Below, one piece after another: positions 48,801 to 58,208 of a stretch of 64,000 nt of DNA. Both the position numbers and the translations under genes were made by a program. Below the pieces are notes generated by a model. It was not told where the DNA came from, ran no database searches, and saw only the letters and a program-made list of their open reading frames with translations. The stretch's first letter is position 1. Each line of letters starts with the position of its first letter. The stretch spans positions 12,356,001 through 12,420,000 of the forward strand of contig CM059586.1 of assembly GCA_030407085.1 (NCBI GenBank), written 5' to 3'. The stretch is from Trichopria drosophilae (taxonomy: Eukaryota > Arthropoda > Insecta > Hymenoptera > Diapriidae).

Positions 48801-49250
48801 ATGACAACCCTTTTAAAAAATATCCATTTCAGTAATTGTACTATTGTAATTTATTTATCATGATATTTCAAGTATATATGAATATACAAATGTTTCATTG
48901 TATTTTGAGCTCTGATACTATATGTCACCGATATAAAAAATGTGCAATATCAAAAGATTTTTCTGTGAATTCAGATCCAATTTCGGTACTATTTACTGAA
49001 AATATATGTAGAATTAAATATTATTAATTTTGTTGTATCACTTAACTGTTTAATAGATAGTTCATAGTTTCAAATTAGCTACACCACCCTGCAGATGTTT
49101 CCATACCTTAATAGTAATGATTACAGTAATAAAATATTACGATATGAAAGTTTCATAATAATTATATTAGACATGTCTACTAGTAAAGTGTAATTTTTAC
49201 TTACGGGCATCACTTAAGTGATGATTCGATTCGGTTTGGGATGTTGCCAT
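18839..49250 (-). CDS. dl: Dorsal, NF-kB/Rel transcription factor (11 coding exons)
   Basis: Joining 49205-49250, 41170-41429, 32030-32270, 31383-31529, 31121-31311, 30201-30339, 27984-28079, 24524-24707, 22129-22286, 18924-19135 and 18839-18859 (all -) gives 1695 nt, 564 residues plus stop, every junction GT-AG and in phase. The Rel homology domain covers about residues 60-340, with DNA-contact motif RFRYECEG at 73-80. RRPSD (S324), a kinase site in Rel proteins, and nuclear signal KRKRQR (348-353) follow; IKQEP carries a sumoylation-type Lys390, as in Drosophila Dorsal. The acidic C-terminal tail (about 530-564) is a likely activation region. There are no ankyrin repeats, so it is Dorsal/Dif class, not Relish. 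It acts downstream of Toll, held by Cactus in the cytoplasm until signalling. Shorter than Drosophila Dorsal, lacking its long Gln-rich tail. Confidence 0.93.
18924..19135 (-). CDS. dl: dorsal exon 11: acidic C-terminal region
   Basis: Residues 488-558. [20 protein letters not shown], then [20 protein letters not shown], acidic with regularly spaced Leu, likely transactivation. Acceptor tctatctag is weak, so the start is the least certain of all junctions. Donor gtatgt. Confidence 0.75.
19290..19510. repeat. MITE-like palindrome, ttactaat family
   Basis: AT-rich hairpin in the dorsal intron before exon 11. The ends gtaggttactatttgaaatt and the inverted aatttcaaatggtaaccc pair around a centre near 19400. 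A relative at about 54800-55030 shares the flank cacttttca followed by agagagt, and a third lies at about 60240-60490. Confidence 0.6.
20329..20979. mobile_element. piggyBac-like MITE with TTAA duplications
   Basis: TTAA at 20325-20328 and 20980-20983 flank ends CCCCTTGACTGCCA and the inverted TGGCAGTCAAGGGA. Long internal inverted segments (aaacccccgagtaac with gttactcgggggttt) make most of the 651 bp palindromic. The TTAA plus CCC start is the signature of piggyBac-type cut and paste. No transposase frame is present. Confidence 0.8.
22129..22286 (-). CDS. dl: dorsal exon 10: linker in C-terminal half
   Basis: Residues 435-487. [20 protein letters not shown] to [10 protein letters not shown]. 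Acceptor gttttaag, donor gtgagc. Poorly conserved disordered region; assigned by open frame, splice sites and phase. Confidence 0.8.
23131..24437. mobile_element. piggyBac-like MITE, 1.3 kb palindrome, TTAA flanks
   Basis: TTAA at 23127-23130 and 24438-24441. Ends ccattaacgtc and the inverted gacgttaatgg. Arms are similar through nearly the whole length: tacgaaatacttgattgaaa and atattggcgccga-type blocks recur inverted, with a central hairpin near 23720-23870. Lies in the dorsal intron between exons 9 and 10. A partial relative is at about 61800-61960. Confidence 0.8.
24524..24707 (-). CDS. dl: dorsal exon 9: sumoylation motif region
   Basis: Residues 374-434. [20 protein letters not shown], with IKQEP (Lys390) matching the psi-K-x-E sumoylation consensus found at the equivalent place in Drosophila Dorsal. 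The rest is Pro/Ser-rich and probably disordered. Donor gtacga is weak but keeps phase. Confidence 0.88.
25229..25289 (+). repeat. Degenerate TTAGG-type pentamer array
   Basis: Twelve consecutive 5-bp units of the gttag, gttat, gtcag kind in one register. TTAGG is the ancestral insect telomere repeat, so this is an interstitial telomere-like tract inside a dorsal intron, perhaps from break repair, or a simple repeat with that unit. Confidence 0.7.
25516..26151. mobile_element. Palindromic MITE, ggggcattttacg ends
   Basis: Ends ggggcattttacgtgaaatg and the inverted catttcacgtaaaatgcccc, with arms of about 230 bp each side of a roughly 170-bp centre (aataattttaaattcgaccg). Flanked by atat on both sides. 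No transposase. Situated in the dorsal intron between exons 8 and 9. A lone end-like string tggaatgccccatatg is at about 63118. Confidence 0.8.
27984..28079 (-). CDS. dl: dorsal exon 8: nuclear localisation signal
   Basis: Residues 342-373. [11 protein letters not shown] carries the basic nuclear signal normally masked by Cactus; [19 protein letters not shown] follows. Donor gtgagt. Confidence 0.9.
29023..29799. mobile_element. Tc1/mariner-type MITE, full palindrome
   Basis: Ends cactaccggccaaaagttcg and the inverted cgaacttttggccggtagtg, flanked by TA at 29021-29022 and 29800-29801. The arms mirror each other over almost the full 777 bp (for example aaataatgcgttctatctc with its inverse). 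TA duplication and this terminal sequence fit the Tc1/mariner superfamily. It lies in the dorsal intron between exons 7 and 8. Confidence 0.88.
30201..30339 (-). CDS. dl: dorsal exon 7: end of dimerisation domain, RRPSD site
   Basis: Residues 296-341. [20 protein letters not shown] and [23 protein letters not shown] with S324 is the conserved phosphorylation motif just before the nuclear signal. Confidence 0.95.
31121..31311 (-). CDS. dl: dorsal exon 6: Rel dimerisation (IPT) domain
   Basis: Residues 232-295. [35 protein letters not shown] and [12 protein letters not shown] form the immunoglobulin-like dimerisation fold that also binds ankyrin inhibitors. Confidence 0.95.
31383..31529 (-). 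CDS. dl: dorsal exon 5: Rel domain, end of N-terminal subdomain
   Basis: Residues 183-231. [20 protein letters not shown] to SDPIYDK, which links the specificity domain to the dimerisation domain. Donor gtaagt; the next intron is only 71 bp. Confidence 0.95.
32030..32270 (-). CDS. dl: dorsal exon 4: Rel domain
   Basis: Residues 103-182. [20 protein letters not shown], then [10 protein letters not shown], and ending QLDPFR. Acceptor tttatag, donor gtaagt. The exon junction follows YPTIK without loss, as expected for this family. Confidence 0.95.
32905..33610. repeat. gcgtaaag-rich inverted repeat cluster
   Basis: The octamer-like motif gtgcgtaaag and its inverse ctttacgcac recur more than ten times. 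A clear hairpin is at about 33048-33120 (tgtatcgaaaactactatt with its inverse). A GC-rich core at 33135-33190 is bracketed by ttctgcgaatgtg and cacattcgtccagaa. A small relative at 55232-55327 has the same bracketed layout. Short open frames across it are by-products of the repeats. Confidence 0.65.
34285..34502. repeat. 218-bp hairpin MITE
   Basis: gcgaagtatcatttc at 34285 pairs with gaaatgatacttcgc ending at 34502. Inside, agaattttgctatcacgtca and its inverse surround a short centre of repeated aaatgaggt and aaatgtggt units. Confidence 0.8.
35723..36358. repeat. Palindromic MITE in dorsal intron
   Basis: atgaagtcgaataaaaaacg at the left pairs with cgttttttatgcgacttcat at the right. Internal matches include aaaggatctaaaa and aagtgaacattc with their inverses. 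About 636 bp. Confidence 0.75.
37238..38905. repeat. Nested hairpins surrounding repeat copy B
   Basis: Outer arms 37238-37310 and 38822-38905 are inverted copies (ttaacgaagttatagttta and inverse). Within the left part, 37318-37719 is a separate palindrome (ttgcatgttttttgtagatt and its imperfect inverse). The centre holds repeat copy B and a block at 38630-38700 with tandem ggacgtac units typical of dispersed insect repeats. Confidence 0.65.
37725..38350 (+). repeat. Dispersed repeat, copy B (inverted partner at 14.8 kb)
   Basis: Inverted relative to copy A at 14840-15512. Shares the actagtgttggcgtggtgcc end, the gcgctcgcttcg-type tract, cttcgaccccgacaacaggc, and the atatcttttagatactgtaa region. 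It lies in the large dorsal intron between exons 3 and 4. Confidence 0.8.
39598..41029. repeat. aagtaaat-rich element with cactgaaaaaa ends
   Basis: cactgaaaaaatt at 39598 and the inverse aattttttttttcagtg ending at 41029 suggest terminal repeats. From about 40010 onwards the unit ttcaagtaaatatttactt and its inverse recur many times. Long open frames here (minus 40382-40828) are periodic translations of that unit. A smaller related patch is at about 51460-51600. Confidence 0.45.
41170..41429 (-). CDS. dl: dorsal exon 3: start of Rel homology domain
   Basis: Residues 16-102. It carries a short acidic leader and then [20 protein letters not shown], the N-terminal DNA-binding loop of Rel proteins, followed by GSIPG and SYPTIK. 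Acceptor atttacag, donor gtaagt, phase 1 in and phase 0 out. Confidence 0.95.
42504..42927. repeat. Hairpin MITE, arms about 190 bp
   Basis: aattttttgcactagttcta pairs with tagaactagtgcaaaaaatt. gatatttataaatatctgat lies in both arms. The loop is about 50 bp around 42700-42745. Confidence 0.8.
42930..45600. other. First large dorsal intron, no feature seen
   Basis: AT-rich intronic DNA without recognisable genes, RNAs or long inverted repeats. Confidence 0.5.
45650..46576. mobile_element. 927-bp palindromic MITE, cagggtgtccc ends, TA flanks
   Basis: Ends cagggtgtcccagaactccc and the inverse, flanked by TA (45648-45649, 46577-46578). The arms mirror each other throughout, meeting near 46110 around ttttttcgcctattttctga. 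TA duplication suggests a mariner-like origin, though these ends are also seen in other insect MITE groups. Confidence 0.85.
46580..49200. other. Rest of first coding intron, no feature seen
   Basis: AT-rich, with short chance open frames at 46900-47321. No motif recognised. Confidence 0.45.
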
Positions 49251-49285
49251 GGCCTTTTTCTGTATTGTTCAATGTCACGACATAG
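49205..49285 (-). CDS. dl: dorsal exon 2: 5' UTR end and first coding codons
   Basis: Acceptor gtttcag ends at 49286. 35 bases of 5' UTR follow, with a two-codon upstream frame (ATG TCG TGA), then ATG 49250-49248 in a good context (ggccATGG). The coding part gives [15 protein letters not shown] plus one base before the donor gtaagt. An upstream noncoding exon must exist but is not located. Confidence 0.85.
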
Positions 49286-49289
49286 CTGA

Positions 49290-52200
49290 AACAATTGTTT
49301 ACAGTAAGAAAAACAAGTACTTTTCGACAATATTATCATATCGTAACGTAAAATATAACTGTTGTTCAAAAAGAAAAAATTTCAATGCAGAAAAGTATAA
49401 TACAAATTTTTTATAAAACATACTAATTGTAATTTATTTAATTTCAGGGTGACGTATTGTGTCCTAAATTTAATAAAAACTAATTTCAAGTACTAAACTG
49501 TGTAATGATTATAATAAACTAAAAATTTGCTAAATTCAAATTTAATGTCTTTACCAAAAATTATTGTTTTTTAAACGATATTTCTCAAAGTTTATTGCAA
49601 TCCCTTTTAAGCATAATAAAAGTTAGATAATTTTATTTTTATGTATTAAAAAAACGAACAAAAAAAAAAGTTTTGTTTCTCTTTACTTAATTGATGATTT
49701 GAAAATAATAGCATAAAATAAAACCAAAAACGAAGTTTGAAAGGGGCCACTTTTTCCTTAATGATAATTTCCCGCCAATTTTTGTACATCATTTTATACC
49801 AAAGTTACGAGTATTTTTATAAAAACTCATGATTTTTATAATTGCAAAAACTATGAATGATCGAAACAATCCTATTAAATAATATCAAACTCATTTTTAT
49901 TAACAACGAAAATACTTTTTTTTGCATTTTAAAACCTAAACATACGTGTATTCCATCAATTCTACAAATTTATAACAGACACTAAAAAATTAAAAGGGAT
50001 ATTTTATATTTTACATTTGTATTTTCTTTTTTTTCGCTTTATTTTAATATTTTCTACCAAAAAACGAGTATCGTTTATGTGTAATATTGTTTTCTATTAC
50101 TCATGGTTTTCGACGTAAGAAGAAAGTAAATAAAATATAACAATGTAAAAATAACTGATCAAGAAATATCCGACTCAAGAAATGTTCCATTATATTACCA
50201 TTAATCTCTTCAAATAATCAATTAAGTAAAGTTCAAAAATTCGTATTATTTTATGCGTTTTTAGCCATACATGGATAACAAATTTCCTGAAAAATTACCG
50301 TACTAGTCACCTGAAAACGGGTGCAACTTGATTTTTCGGAAATATTTATAGCAGCAGACAAGAAATATTGCTTTTCTGGACAGGAATATTTGCAATAACG
50401 GCTAGATATTTTTATGTACGAGCTAGTCGAAATGTTTAGTGTAGCACAGTAAAATATACAAGACATCGAGTTTTTAAGTTAGTGCGAGTCAAATAATTCC
50501 CAATATTTGAAGAATTTATAATATGTTGTTACATTATTTTTAATATGCCCCTTCTCGAAGTGGAAGCGAAAGTTTACGAACATATCCGAATGCTACCGAG
50601 TCTAACTGCGGTGACAACAAAAGAGCACCAATATGGCAGAGTAGTTTGGTGATTAACTGTTTTTGTTCTCGTTGCAGTAATTTCTTTTGAACAAGATTGG
50701 CCAATTTATACAGGGTGATAGGAATATGTGAATCAGTTATTAATAGTCCTTTTCCTATTGCTTTAAATTTTAATAAAATATAAACATTACTTTTTCAAGT
50801 TGAAAGTAAAATAGACATTTTTTTTCGTGCATACAAATAATATACAACAAACATTGATATATCTTGTCAGCTGAAAGTAAATGTCGATAAGGCTTTTACG
50901 ATTTCAACAACTATTGATATTACTTGTAGGCTTGCAATTTGTTTCATCTATACCCAATAAACGAGATCGTGTGCAAAATTTTCACGTATTTTCTGTGTGC
51001 ATTCGATTTGTTTCCATTTTGGAATGAACTGTGAGCCAAACATTTTTACTATGCTATGACCCAGGAAATTCTACTGTATTGTGGCATTTTTACTGTGCTC
51101 TTGATCCGAAATTTTACATATTACTTTGGAAAAATTCAGCATAACAATGTAAATTTTGCGTTTATGGGACAGCACGGTAATTTTTCAGGACATTTCCGTA
51201 CAAAAATTATGGGAATTTTTTCTCCGTGTAGAAAATAGAATAATCTTTTGGCTTTTATTATGTTACGATAATTTTTTGTTCAGATATTAAACTTTTTGTA
51301 TGCTTTTGTTTCGACATGGAAAAACAAATTAGGGTGGAACTACTAAGTACGAAATTAAGTAACAAATAAAACACTTATTAATAATAAAAGAAGACGCACT
51401 ATTTATGTTTCGAAAATTTGATAAAACATAAAATTTCATTAAATCTTCAAACCCAAATAAAGCTTTACTTCAATTATCTCAAATAAACATCATTAAAAGG
51501 AAATATTCTTGTAAAAATAAGGCGGAGTTACTAAAGAAGAAATATTAGTAAAACTCTATAAAAATTTTCTTAATTCAAGTAAATCTTTTTAGTATAATCA
51601 CTTTTAGTTTAGCATAATAAATAAAAACATTACAGTACTTTTAAGAATCATTTTTCATGTGCTAATCTATACAAAATAGATGGTCATTCTTATCAATAAT
51701 AATTATTTGTAATTGTGAAATAAAAAAGTGATTTGAACTAGACAATACTCAAATTTAATCTGAAAGAATAATTTTTTTTAAATAATATTTTACACGTGTC
51801 GAGCAGCCATATTGTTCGTAAATATTGGTATAAATTCCAAATAGTATCCTACAATTTATACGATTACTAAATGTCAGTTTTCACTCATTCATTGTCAATT
51901 ATATTACAAAATAATTTACAAAGATTTCTCTTTATGAGTCACTGAGAAAATTGTCTTGGAATTTTTATCTTTTCAGATGGTAATTTAAGAACTTTCGTTA
52001 CGCGAAAACTAACCGTTATTTCCAGTAAAATGAAATATTTCTCATAGTAACAGTAAAAATTTAACATTTTTCAGAACTTATTGTAATATAAAATTATGAA
52101 ATCAGTTGGTAATATTTCAAAAACTGTATTTGTTATTTCATGCAGTTGTTTTTGAACTCTTCCCTATAAATTATCATTTTAAAGTTGTATTAATTTAATT

Positions 52201-53395
52201 ATGAAAGATTTTTACTAAATCTAATAATTAAAAAGTTAAAAAAGTAAAAATTGAAAAGTATACATAAACATTTATAAATAAAAATTTACCAAATTATACA
52301 AATAAATTATAATTAACTGAACAGAATTAATATTATTTATATTCTGAAAATGATGAAAAAGTCTTAAAATATATTAATTTAACAATAAATCAATATTTAA
52401 ATCTTAAATAAATTTCAGATTGATTTATAATTCACATATAACTTTATTCTTATATTTTTGCGTAATTTTAAGAAGTAAAAATTTCGTTCCAATAAAATCT
52501 TGAAACTAGATATCCTTATCGGTATACCCACAAAAAATTGTTATAAAATGCTTCAAATTCTTTATCTTGCCTTTCACCCACGTTACTTTCTTTGACTTCG
52601 TAGTCAATCATGCCGATAAAATATTGCTCTGCTACCTAATTTCCTATTATTACTTTCTCAGTGCTTAATTTACTCGAAACTGCGTCACTAAAATATGATT
52701 AACATAAATAAACAATTTTTTTATCAAAAGATACGAATGTAATACGTATAAAGAAAGCACAATTTTACATTCATCAAGTGATAATATAAAAATAATTTCT
52801 CCGAATAATCTGTGACGAAGTTTACTATTAATATCATTGAAAATTAGAAACTTTTTTGAGACGTTGATATTGATTCAACAGAAAAAATCTCATTAGCTAA
52901 CGCAAGGTCAACACCTCTTGATAACTCTGAAAATTTGCTCTGATTTTGCCATTTACCGTTCTCGAAATAAAATTTCTTAAATATTAATTCGTTTTCATTC
53001 ATAAAGATGTTTTTTATAAACGTTTTTGTCTCAAGTGTATATCATTCTAACTTCGCTTGTTCTCAACTTCGCACATGTAAATATTCCCACGTTATTAACA
53101 TCTGTATATTCAAAGAGCATCTAATATGCATAGCCAGTTTTTGTCATCAACTCATACGCCGCTGGCGACATTTCTCGCGCATCAAAAGATGATGTCCGCT
53201 AGAAATATATTTCAAGATGCACATTTTAGCAAAAACTTTTGATACACTGCAAATCACTTGCGAGTTCCCGACAAAAAATAGTTACGCAGACTATGAGAGG
53301 CAATGTGTTATTACACAGCAGCTGTATAGACATGCAACATCAATATTAAACTGAGACTTCCTGCAGTACGTAACAAATTATAGGTGAATATTTAC
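49290..53395. other. Upstream dorsal region, probable 5' UTR intron
   Basis: No coding signal. A GC-richer patch at about 50560-50720, with a minus-strand TATA-like string (tataaattgg), could be an alternative promoter but cannot be proved. A ttttttctccgtg string ending at 51233 resembles one end of the 56459-56770 MITE. Confidence 0.35.
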
Positions 53396-53399
53396 GATT

Positions 53400-53870
53400 T
53401 GAAATTTCGATACAATCGTGACCAATAAAAATTGCAAATGACTGCGCAACACAATAATTGGTAAGATGAAGATCACACATTCAAAAACCGCGCAGAATGT
53501 CGTTACTATGGAATCCAACCTCGAAGCTCCGACGTCTGGTATCTTGGTCAAGCTATCCAATCTCGGAGCAATGGAACAATCCGAGAGTAAGATCCAAATA
53601 TCGGAGCACCACCAAAAAAAAACACTTAGAAACACAATATTGATGATTTCGAACAGTTGTTTTTTCCAATCCACAGATTAATGAAAAACCACAGTCACCA
53701 AAGACACTATATGCTCCGTTCGGTACCAACTACCATCCATTCATGGCGCCTGCGTATTCTGAGAGAGATGGCGCCGGTAGCGTCTGAGTAAAGTTAGATC
53801 CGTGTTGGGTGTGATCGATACTTGGTGGCCACGAAATCACAAGATAAAAAAAATTTTTTTTAAATTAAAC
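53400..53870 (-). promoter_or_regulatory. Candidate promoter / first noncoding exon of dorsal
   Basis: This stretch is clearly richer in G+C and CpG than its surroundings, with repeated tggcgcc cores at about 53743-53775 and balanced codon-like composition from 53466 to 53681. A noncoding exon upstream of 49286 is required by the acceptor there, and this is the best-looking place on sequence alone. It might instead be a small plus-strand gene (open frames 53466-53681 and 53897-54157), but neither has recognisable domains. Confidence 0.3.
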
Positions 53871-54799
53871 ATAAATTTTGGAGATTAATAAAATTTTTGA
53901 AACGATCTTCCTCCGTCAAGTGTCTGAGAGCTACTCACGATCGTGATTTACATGATACATTCTCTACGTCTGTATTGCGTATTCGGCAGAAGCAATCCCC
54001 CACTCGTGCTAACAAAATCCCACCGAAGGGATCTCAACATAATACACATGCAGATGACACGACACGAGTAGCCGATACGAACACTGTCGAACTTATTTTC
54101 GGCGAGAGGGAAAGGTACAGAAAGAAAGAGAACCTGTTTTCGTTAGGCAGCATATAAGCATTTCGAAGAAAGTCATTGAATTTAATGAAAAATGTATTAT
54201 AAAATCAAAATTATAAATTTACTTCATATTTCATTGATAATTTTAAAAAATTTGAAAAATTTGTTCACAATATGTAGTTTTTATTTTTTAATTTTAATAA
54301 GATTCTTCTTTTCGAAATGCATATACCGTTCTTGCATCTGTATATATTTGTGTCATCACGTCTCATGGCCTACTTTTTTAATGAATGAAGGGACTTTAAC
54401 AAAAATATCATTTTTTGAATACATATACAGAAAATCAATTTCTATTATGAAGTAAACAGTTATTTAAATAGGATTCGTAAATTTTTATTATGGTTAAGAA
54501 AATAGTTTCTTATGTTAGCTAAATATTTACTTACTGTTATTATGATGTACAATTATTAAATTAATGTCGCAAACAGTTTTCCGCATCAATATTGTTTGTT
54601 TTTATTATTTATTAATTTTATAAAATCTATTACAGATTTATTGTGTTACACTTAATTACATTGATTTATAGTTTTAACGGTTAGAATAAAATTAAGTTAT
54701 TTGCGGATTTAAAATTATACTTATTATTAGTATTACATATGGCTGAACTATTAGTTGTGCTCTCTAAACTTGAATTAATAAAAAAACAACTTATCGACA

Positions 54800-55030
54800 G
54801 CGAAAAGTCAACTAGTCAGTTTTTTACTAACAAATAGTGTAAAAATACTATTTCATTAGTAAAATTTACTAATGTACAAGTAGATATTGACTTTTTTAGT
54901 TTTGTATTTTGTGGAACTAGTAATAAATTAGTAGGTTTTAACTTTTTATTAACAAAAATGATTACTAATTAATTTGGTGACTCACTTTTCATTTTCGTTA
55001 ACTAATTCAGATTTAGAGAGTGTATTGCAG
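54800..55030. repeat. ttactaat-family MITE, second copy
   Basis: gaaaagtcaactagtcag-type left side and inverted right side ending in gactcacttttcat, then a flank tttagagagtgtattgca similar to that beside the 19.3-19.5 kb copy. Confidence 0.5.
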
Positions 55031-55231
55031 AGTCTGTCATTACATTATTTTTAAATAAAAATATCATTATCAATTAAAAATTTATGTATAAATAGTAGAG
55101 CAGATATGTTTCGACAGTGGAAATTTCAATCTTGTGAGGTGGATAACATTTTTTATGCCATTCGATGCGTAAAATGCTATTTTACACACTCTTGACATTT
55201 TTCGGTCGCATTTTACGCACTCAAGTGACAT

Positions 55232-55327
55232 AAAATATCGTATGAAACATGTGCGTAAATGTTTATTCTGCGAATGTGATTACGACCCTTCACATTCGTA
55301 GAATGAATTTTTACGCACTAGTTTCAT
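55232..55327. repeat. Small gcgtaaa hairpin
   Basis: atgaaacatgtgcgtaaa pairs with tttacgcactagtttcat, enclosing ttctgcgaatgtg and cacattcgtagaa. Same layout as the core of the 33-kb cluster. It cuts off the LINE fragment that follows. Confidence 0.65.
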
Positions 55328-55570
55328 AATATACTAATAGAGAACGGAGAGTTAATCTCATGTTATTTTCAAAAATAGGGCTGTTGAAAATTATATGATT
55401 AAGATCTTGAAGTGTACAATTACAGTCATATTTACTATTGGAGACAAAGCCACTACTACCTAGGTGGTAGTGGTTAAATCGGCCTCTATTCACCCATGTT
55501 ATAAATCTTCTTGTCAATCGTTTTTTATAAAACCAGGGTTTAGAAACATCTATATGATGGAGATTAAAGT
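55311..55570 (-). pseudogene. LINE C-terminal domain fragment
   Basis: Minus-strand reading gives PWFYKKRLTRRFITWVNRGR, FNHYHLGSSGF, then CNCTLQDLNHIIFNSPIFEN. The Cys-x-Cys, LNHI and following hydrophobic residues match the zinc-type C-terminal segment found after RNase H in I/LOA-group LINEs. One conserved Cys has become Ser. It probably belongs with the RNase H fragment 2.7 kb upstream on the same strand. Confidence 0.7.
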
Positions 55571-56458
55571 ACTTTGACCTTTATATTTTGCTTTAGATTT
55601 AACATAGAAATTTGTTGATAACGTAGCATTTTGATTTTATTTAAATATCTGTAAAAGATATTTTATAATTATTTTCGCAAAAACGGAAATAGTAGCTTCT
55701 TTTGTCAGGGAACCTTATCATTAAATGTGATGTCTATATGTGAGGGAATCCAGTAAAAGCATAAAGAATTGTTAAACACGGTGCTCGGGAAGGCGAAACA
55801 AATCAAATGAAAATGTGGAGAAAATCTGCCAGCACAACTTTATATTACATTAAAAAAGAAATCGTACTGTGATAGTTTCCTCACAGCTCATCCGCCGATT
55901 TTTGCTCTAATTTAATTTCAAAACCGTATTTTTTTGTAGTTTAGTTTAGTTTTTCGCATTTATTAATATGCATCTGACTAAAAAATGTTTTAAACAAAAA
56001 AGATAAAGCATTGAATGCTCTACAACCAAAATTTTATGTATTTTCTTAGGAAAATCAATCGTAACGCCATAAAAAAACGAATAATGATGAAAATATCATA
56101 TTTTTGGTTTTATTTTAAAAAATACAGCAAGGTGCTCTCGAGAGCGCAATGTAACTCAAGTGAAAAAATTGGAAAAACATCAAATCACGTGGACATTCAT
56201 TCTGTGTAGCACAATGGATGATCATGTTATTAGAATTTGTATATTTCAACGGTTTTTTGGAATCGGTGATACAAATACAGTTAAATTTGACACATTTAAA
56301 ATGTCCAATGTGGTATTGAGAATTGTCGGTGATATTAAGCTCGCGAACTTCGCTAATTTTTGTCTCGAAATCGGTGTAATTTAGAAAAATATCGCAAGAG
56401 TTATTTTTATTCGGAATTTCATGATTAATATACATATACTCCATCATAGTATATTGTT

Positions 56459-56770
56459 CACGGAGAAAAATGACTCCGCTAGATTAGCTGATTCATATCA
56501 GCTAAAATTTTCGGCTGGAATTGCCGAAAATATATGCAATTTTAGCTGTTTTGATTCCGCTAATGTAGCCTTAACCCTACTCAATTCGCGCTTAGCTCTA
56601 AATTTCCGCTTCATTAGCAGATTTGTTCCGTTAAATTTGCGGACTTTTTCAGTAAATTTAGCTGAAATTATCGGCTATCCCTAACGGAATTCCAACAGCT
56701 GTCCCTATAGGAGAAAATTGGTAGAATCTGCGGATTTTTCGGCTGATTTTGCTGATTATTTTTCTCCGTG
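56459..56770. mobile_element. MITE with cacggagaaaaat ends
   Basis: cacggagaaaaatga at 56459 pairs with attatttttctccgtg at 56770. The inside is built of alternating gctaaaattttcggctg-type and inverse motifs. 312 bp, no coding. Similar single ends occur at 7393 and 51220. Confidence 0.75.
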
Positions 56771-57180
56771 TTATAATATTTGTTTCATTTATTATTTAAG
56801 ACATTTTGAGTATTTACACCAAATTAATTATGCAATTGTTATTCATCATTTTATATACGTAAAAAAAATGTGAAAACAAGTGTTCCACTTATAAAAGTTT
56901 TACTTTTAACCTAATGATTTTCTAATCACTAAATAGAGCGGGTCCGCGTTGTTATTTCATTATATACGTTTCCCGCCAAAAGTAGAAGATGTTTATAAAT
57001 AAACTTTAGAATTAAATTGTACAAAATAGCCAACTTTAATTATACTAATTATTTACAATTTATTTATAATTCAACTACTCAGTCGTGTTTAAATTCACTT
57101 TCGGTTTCATCCTCACTTAAATTAATTTCTTACGTTTCTTTCTCATCTGTAAATATGTATATTAGTATGTAGTAATTTTT

Positions 57181-57330
57181 ATGGCATTGCGATTGATTTT
57201 ACGAGGAAAATGCATAAAACTTTTTTTGTAGAGAATTTAATGCTCTATCTTTTTGTTTGAAACATTTTTTCGTCAGATTCGTATTTTTCAAAATAAATGT
57301 AAAAAACTAAAACAAACGGTTTTAAAATTA
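57181..57330 (+). repeat. Repeat also present at 38361-38480
   Basis: Both read aaatgcataaaac, then gtagagaatttaatgctcta, tttgaaacatttttt and gtatttttcaaaataaat in the same order, so they are two copies of one dispersed element. Confidence 0.65.
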
Positions 57331-57439
57331 AAATAGTGCAAAAATATGTATTTAAAAATGTTAAAGCCTTTTCTGTAAAAGGTAACACAGGTCTACAAAA
57401 AAGAGGGTCTTGGATATTATTGGGAACTTGTGGGTCATT

Positions 57440-58075
57440 TCCGACGTAATTGTATGCTTAAAATCCAAACTCGAAGTCAGAATTGGTCTATCACGTTAGG
57501 TTTTTGAGATATTTGAGGTTATGTACCCGAAAAGCTTGTTATTTTGCTATGTTTGAGGTTGCGTACAGGATGCAACAATTTTTTTTTGCCTTCTGTACTA
57601 TTTGTATCTTTTAGTACTACCTTTACCCTTCAAAATGAGGTTTTATTCGATCACCTAAGATTTTTTCTTACAAAGTTACGGCCATTTTGAAATTACGAGA
57701 TATATTCCATTAACATTATCAAAAAAACAGTCACAATACAGAAACGTGATTTTAGTTATTGGTATCCATATTTTATATAGTTGTTTATATTTATATAGGT
57801 TTCATAACATTGAATTTGACCTTGAACTTGTTCTCCTAGAGCATTTCAAGGTAAATTTGTTTACATGTAAATATTAATTTCAAATTGGCGTATCTTGATG
57901 AAGAAAAGTCGTAATGGAATTCTGCGCATCATATATTAAAGGAAAAGAGTAGTACCACATGATCCAATGAAAGGAAAAACTCCTAAAAATGTTGTGTCTT
58001 CTGTACATGACCTCAAAAATAGCAAAAAAACTAGTAAATAACCTCAAATGTCTCAAAATTCTGACGTTGGAAATG
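57440..58075. repeat. Palindromic MITE between LINE fragments
   Basis: tttgaggttatgtac, attttgctat and ttgaggttgcgtacag on the left pair with the inverse on the right near 57990-58075. The left arm has an extra block of about 55 bp near 57455-57510. Confidence 0.6.
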
Positions 58076-58077
58076 GT

Positions 58078-58208
58078 CACATTCAGCGAACAAAAATGTT
58101 GACTAACACTTTCTTCCCATTGGTCCGTTAGTCCAACATGTTACGAAAACTGACCGGAGGGACCAATCAGAAGAAAGTGTTACTCACCGGTTTTTTTCGC
58201 TGAATGCG
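58078..58208. repeat. Short hairpin with cattcagcg ends
   Basis: cattcagcgaa and the inverse ttcgctgaatg, with aacactttcttc and gattggtcc-type segments paired inside. About 131 bp, at the edge of the RNase H fragment. Confidence 0.7.

Noticed and set aside
53897..54157. 86-codon plus frame, basic and Thr/Ser-rich
   Set aside because: No recognisable domain, no splice or promoter evidence; kept only as part of the uncertain upstream region.
56115..56447. 110-codon minus frame between LINE fragments
   Set aside because: I could not match it to any part of a LINE ORF2, and the opposite strand is equally open; probably chance.
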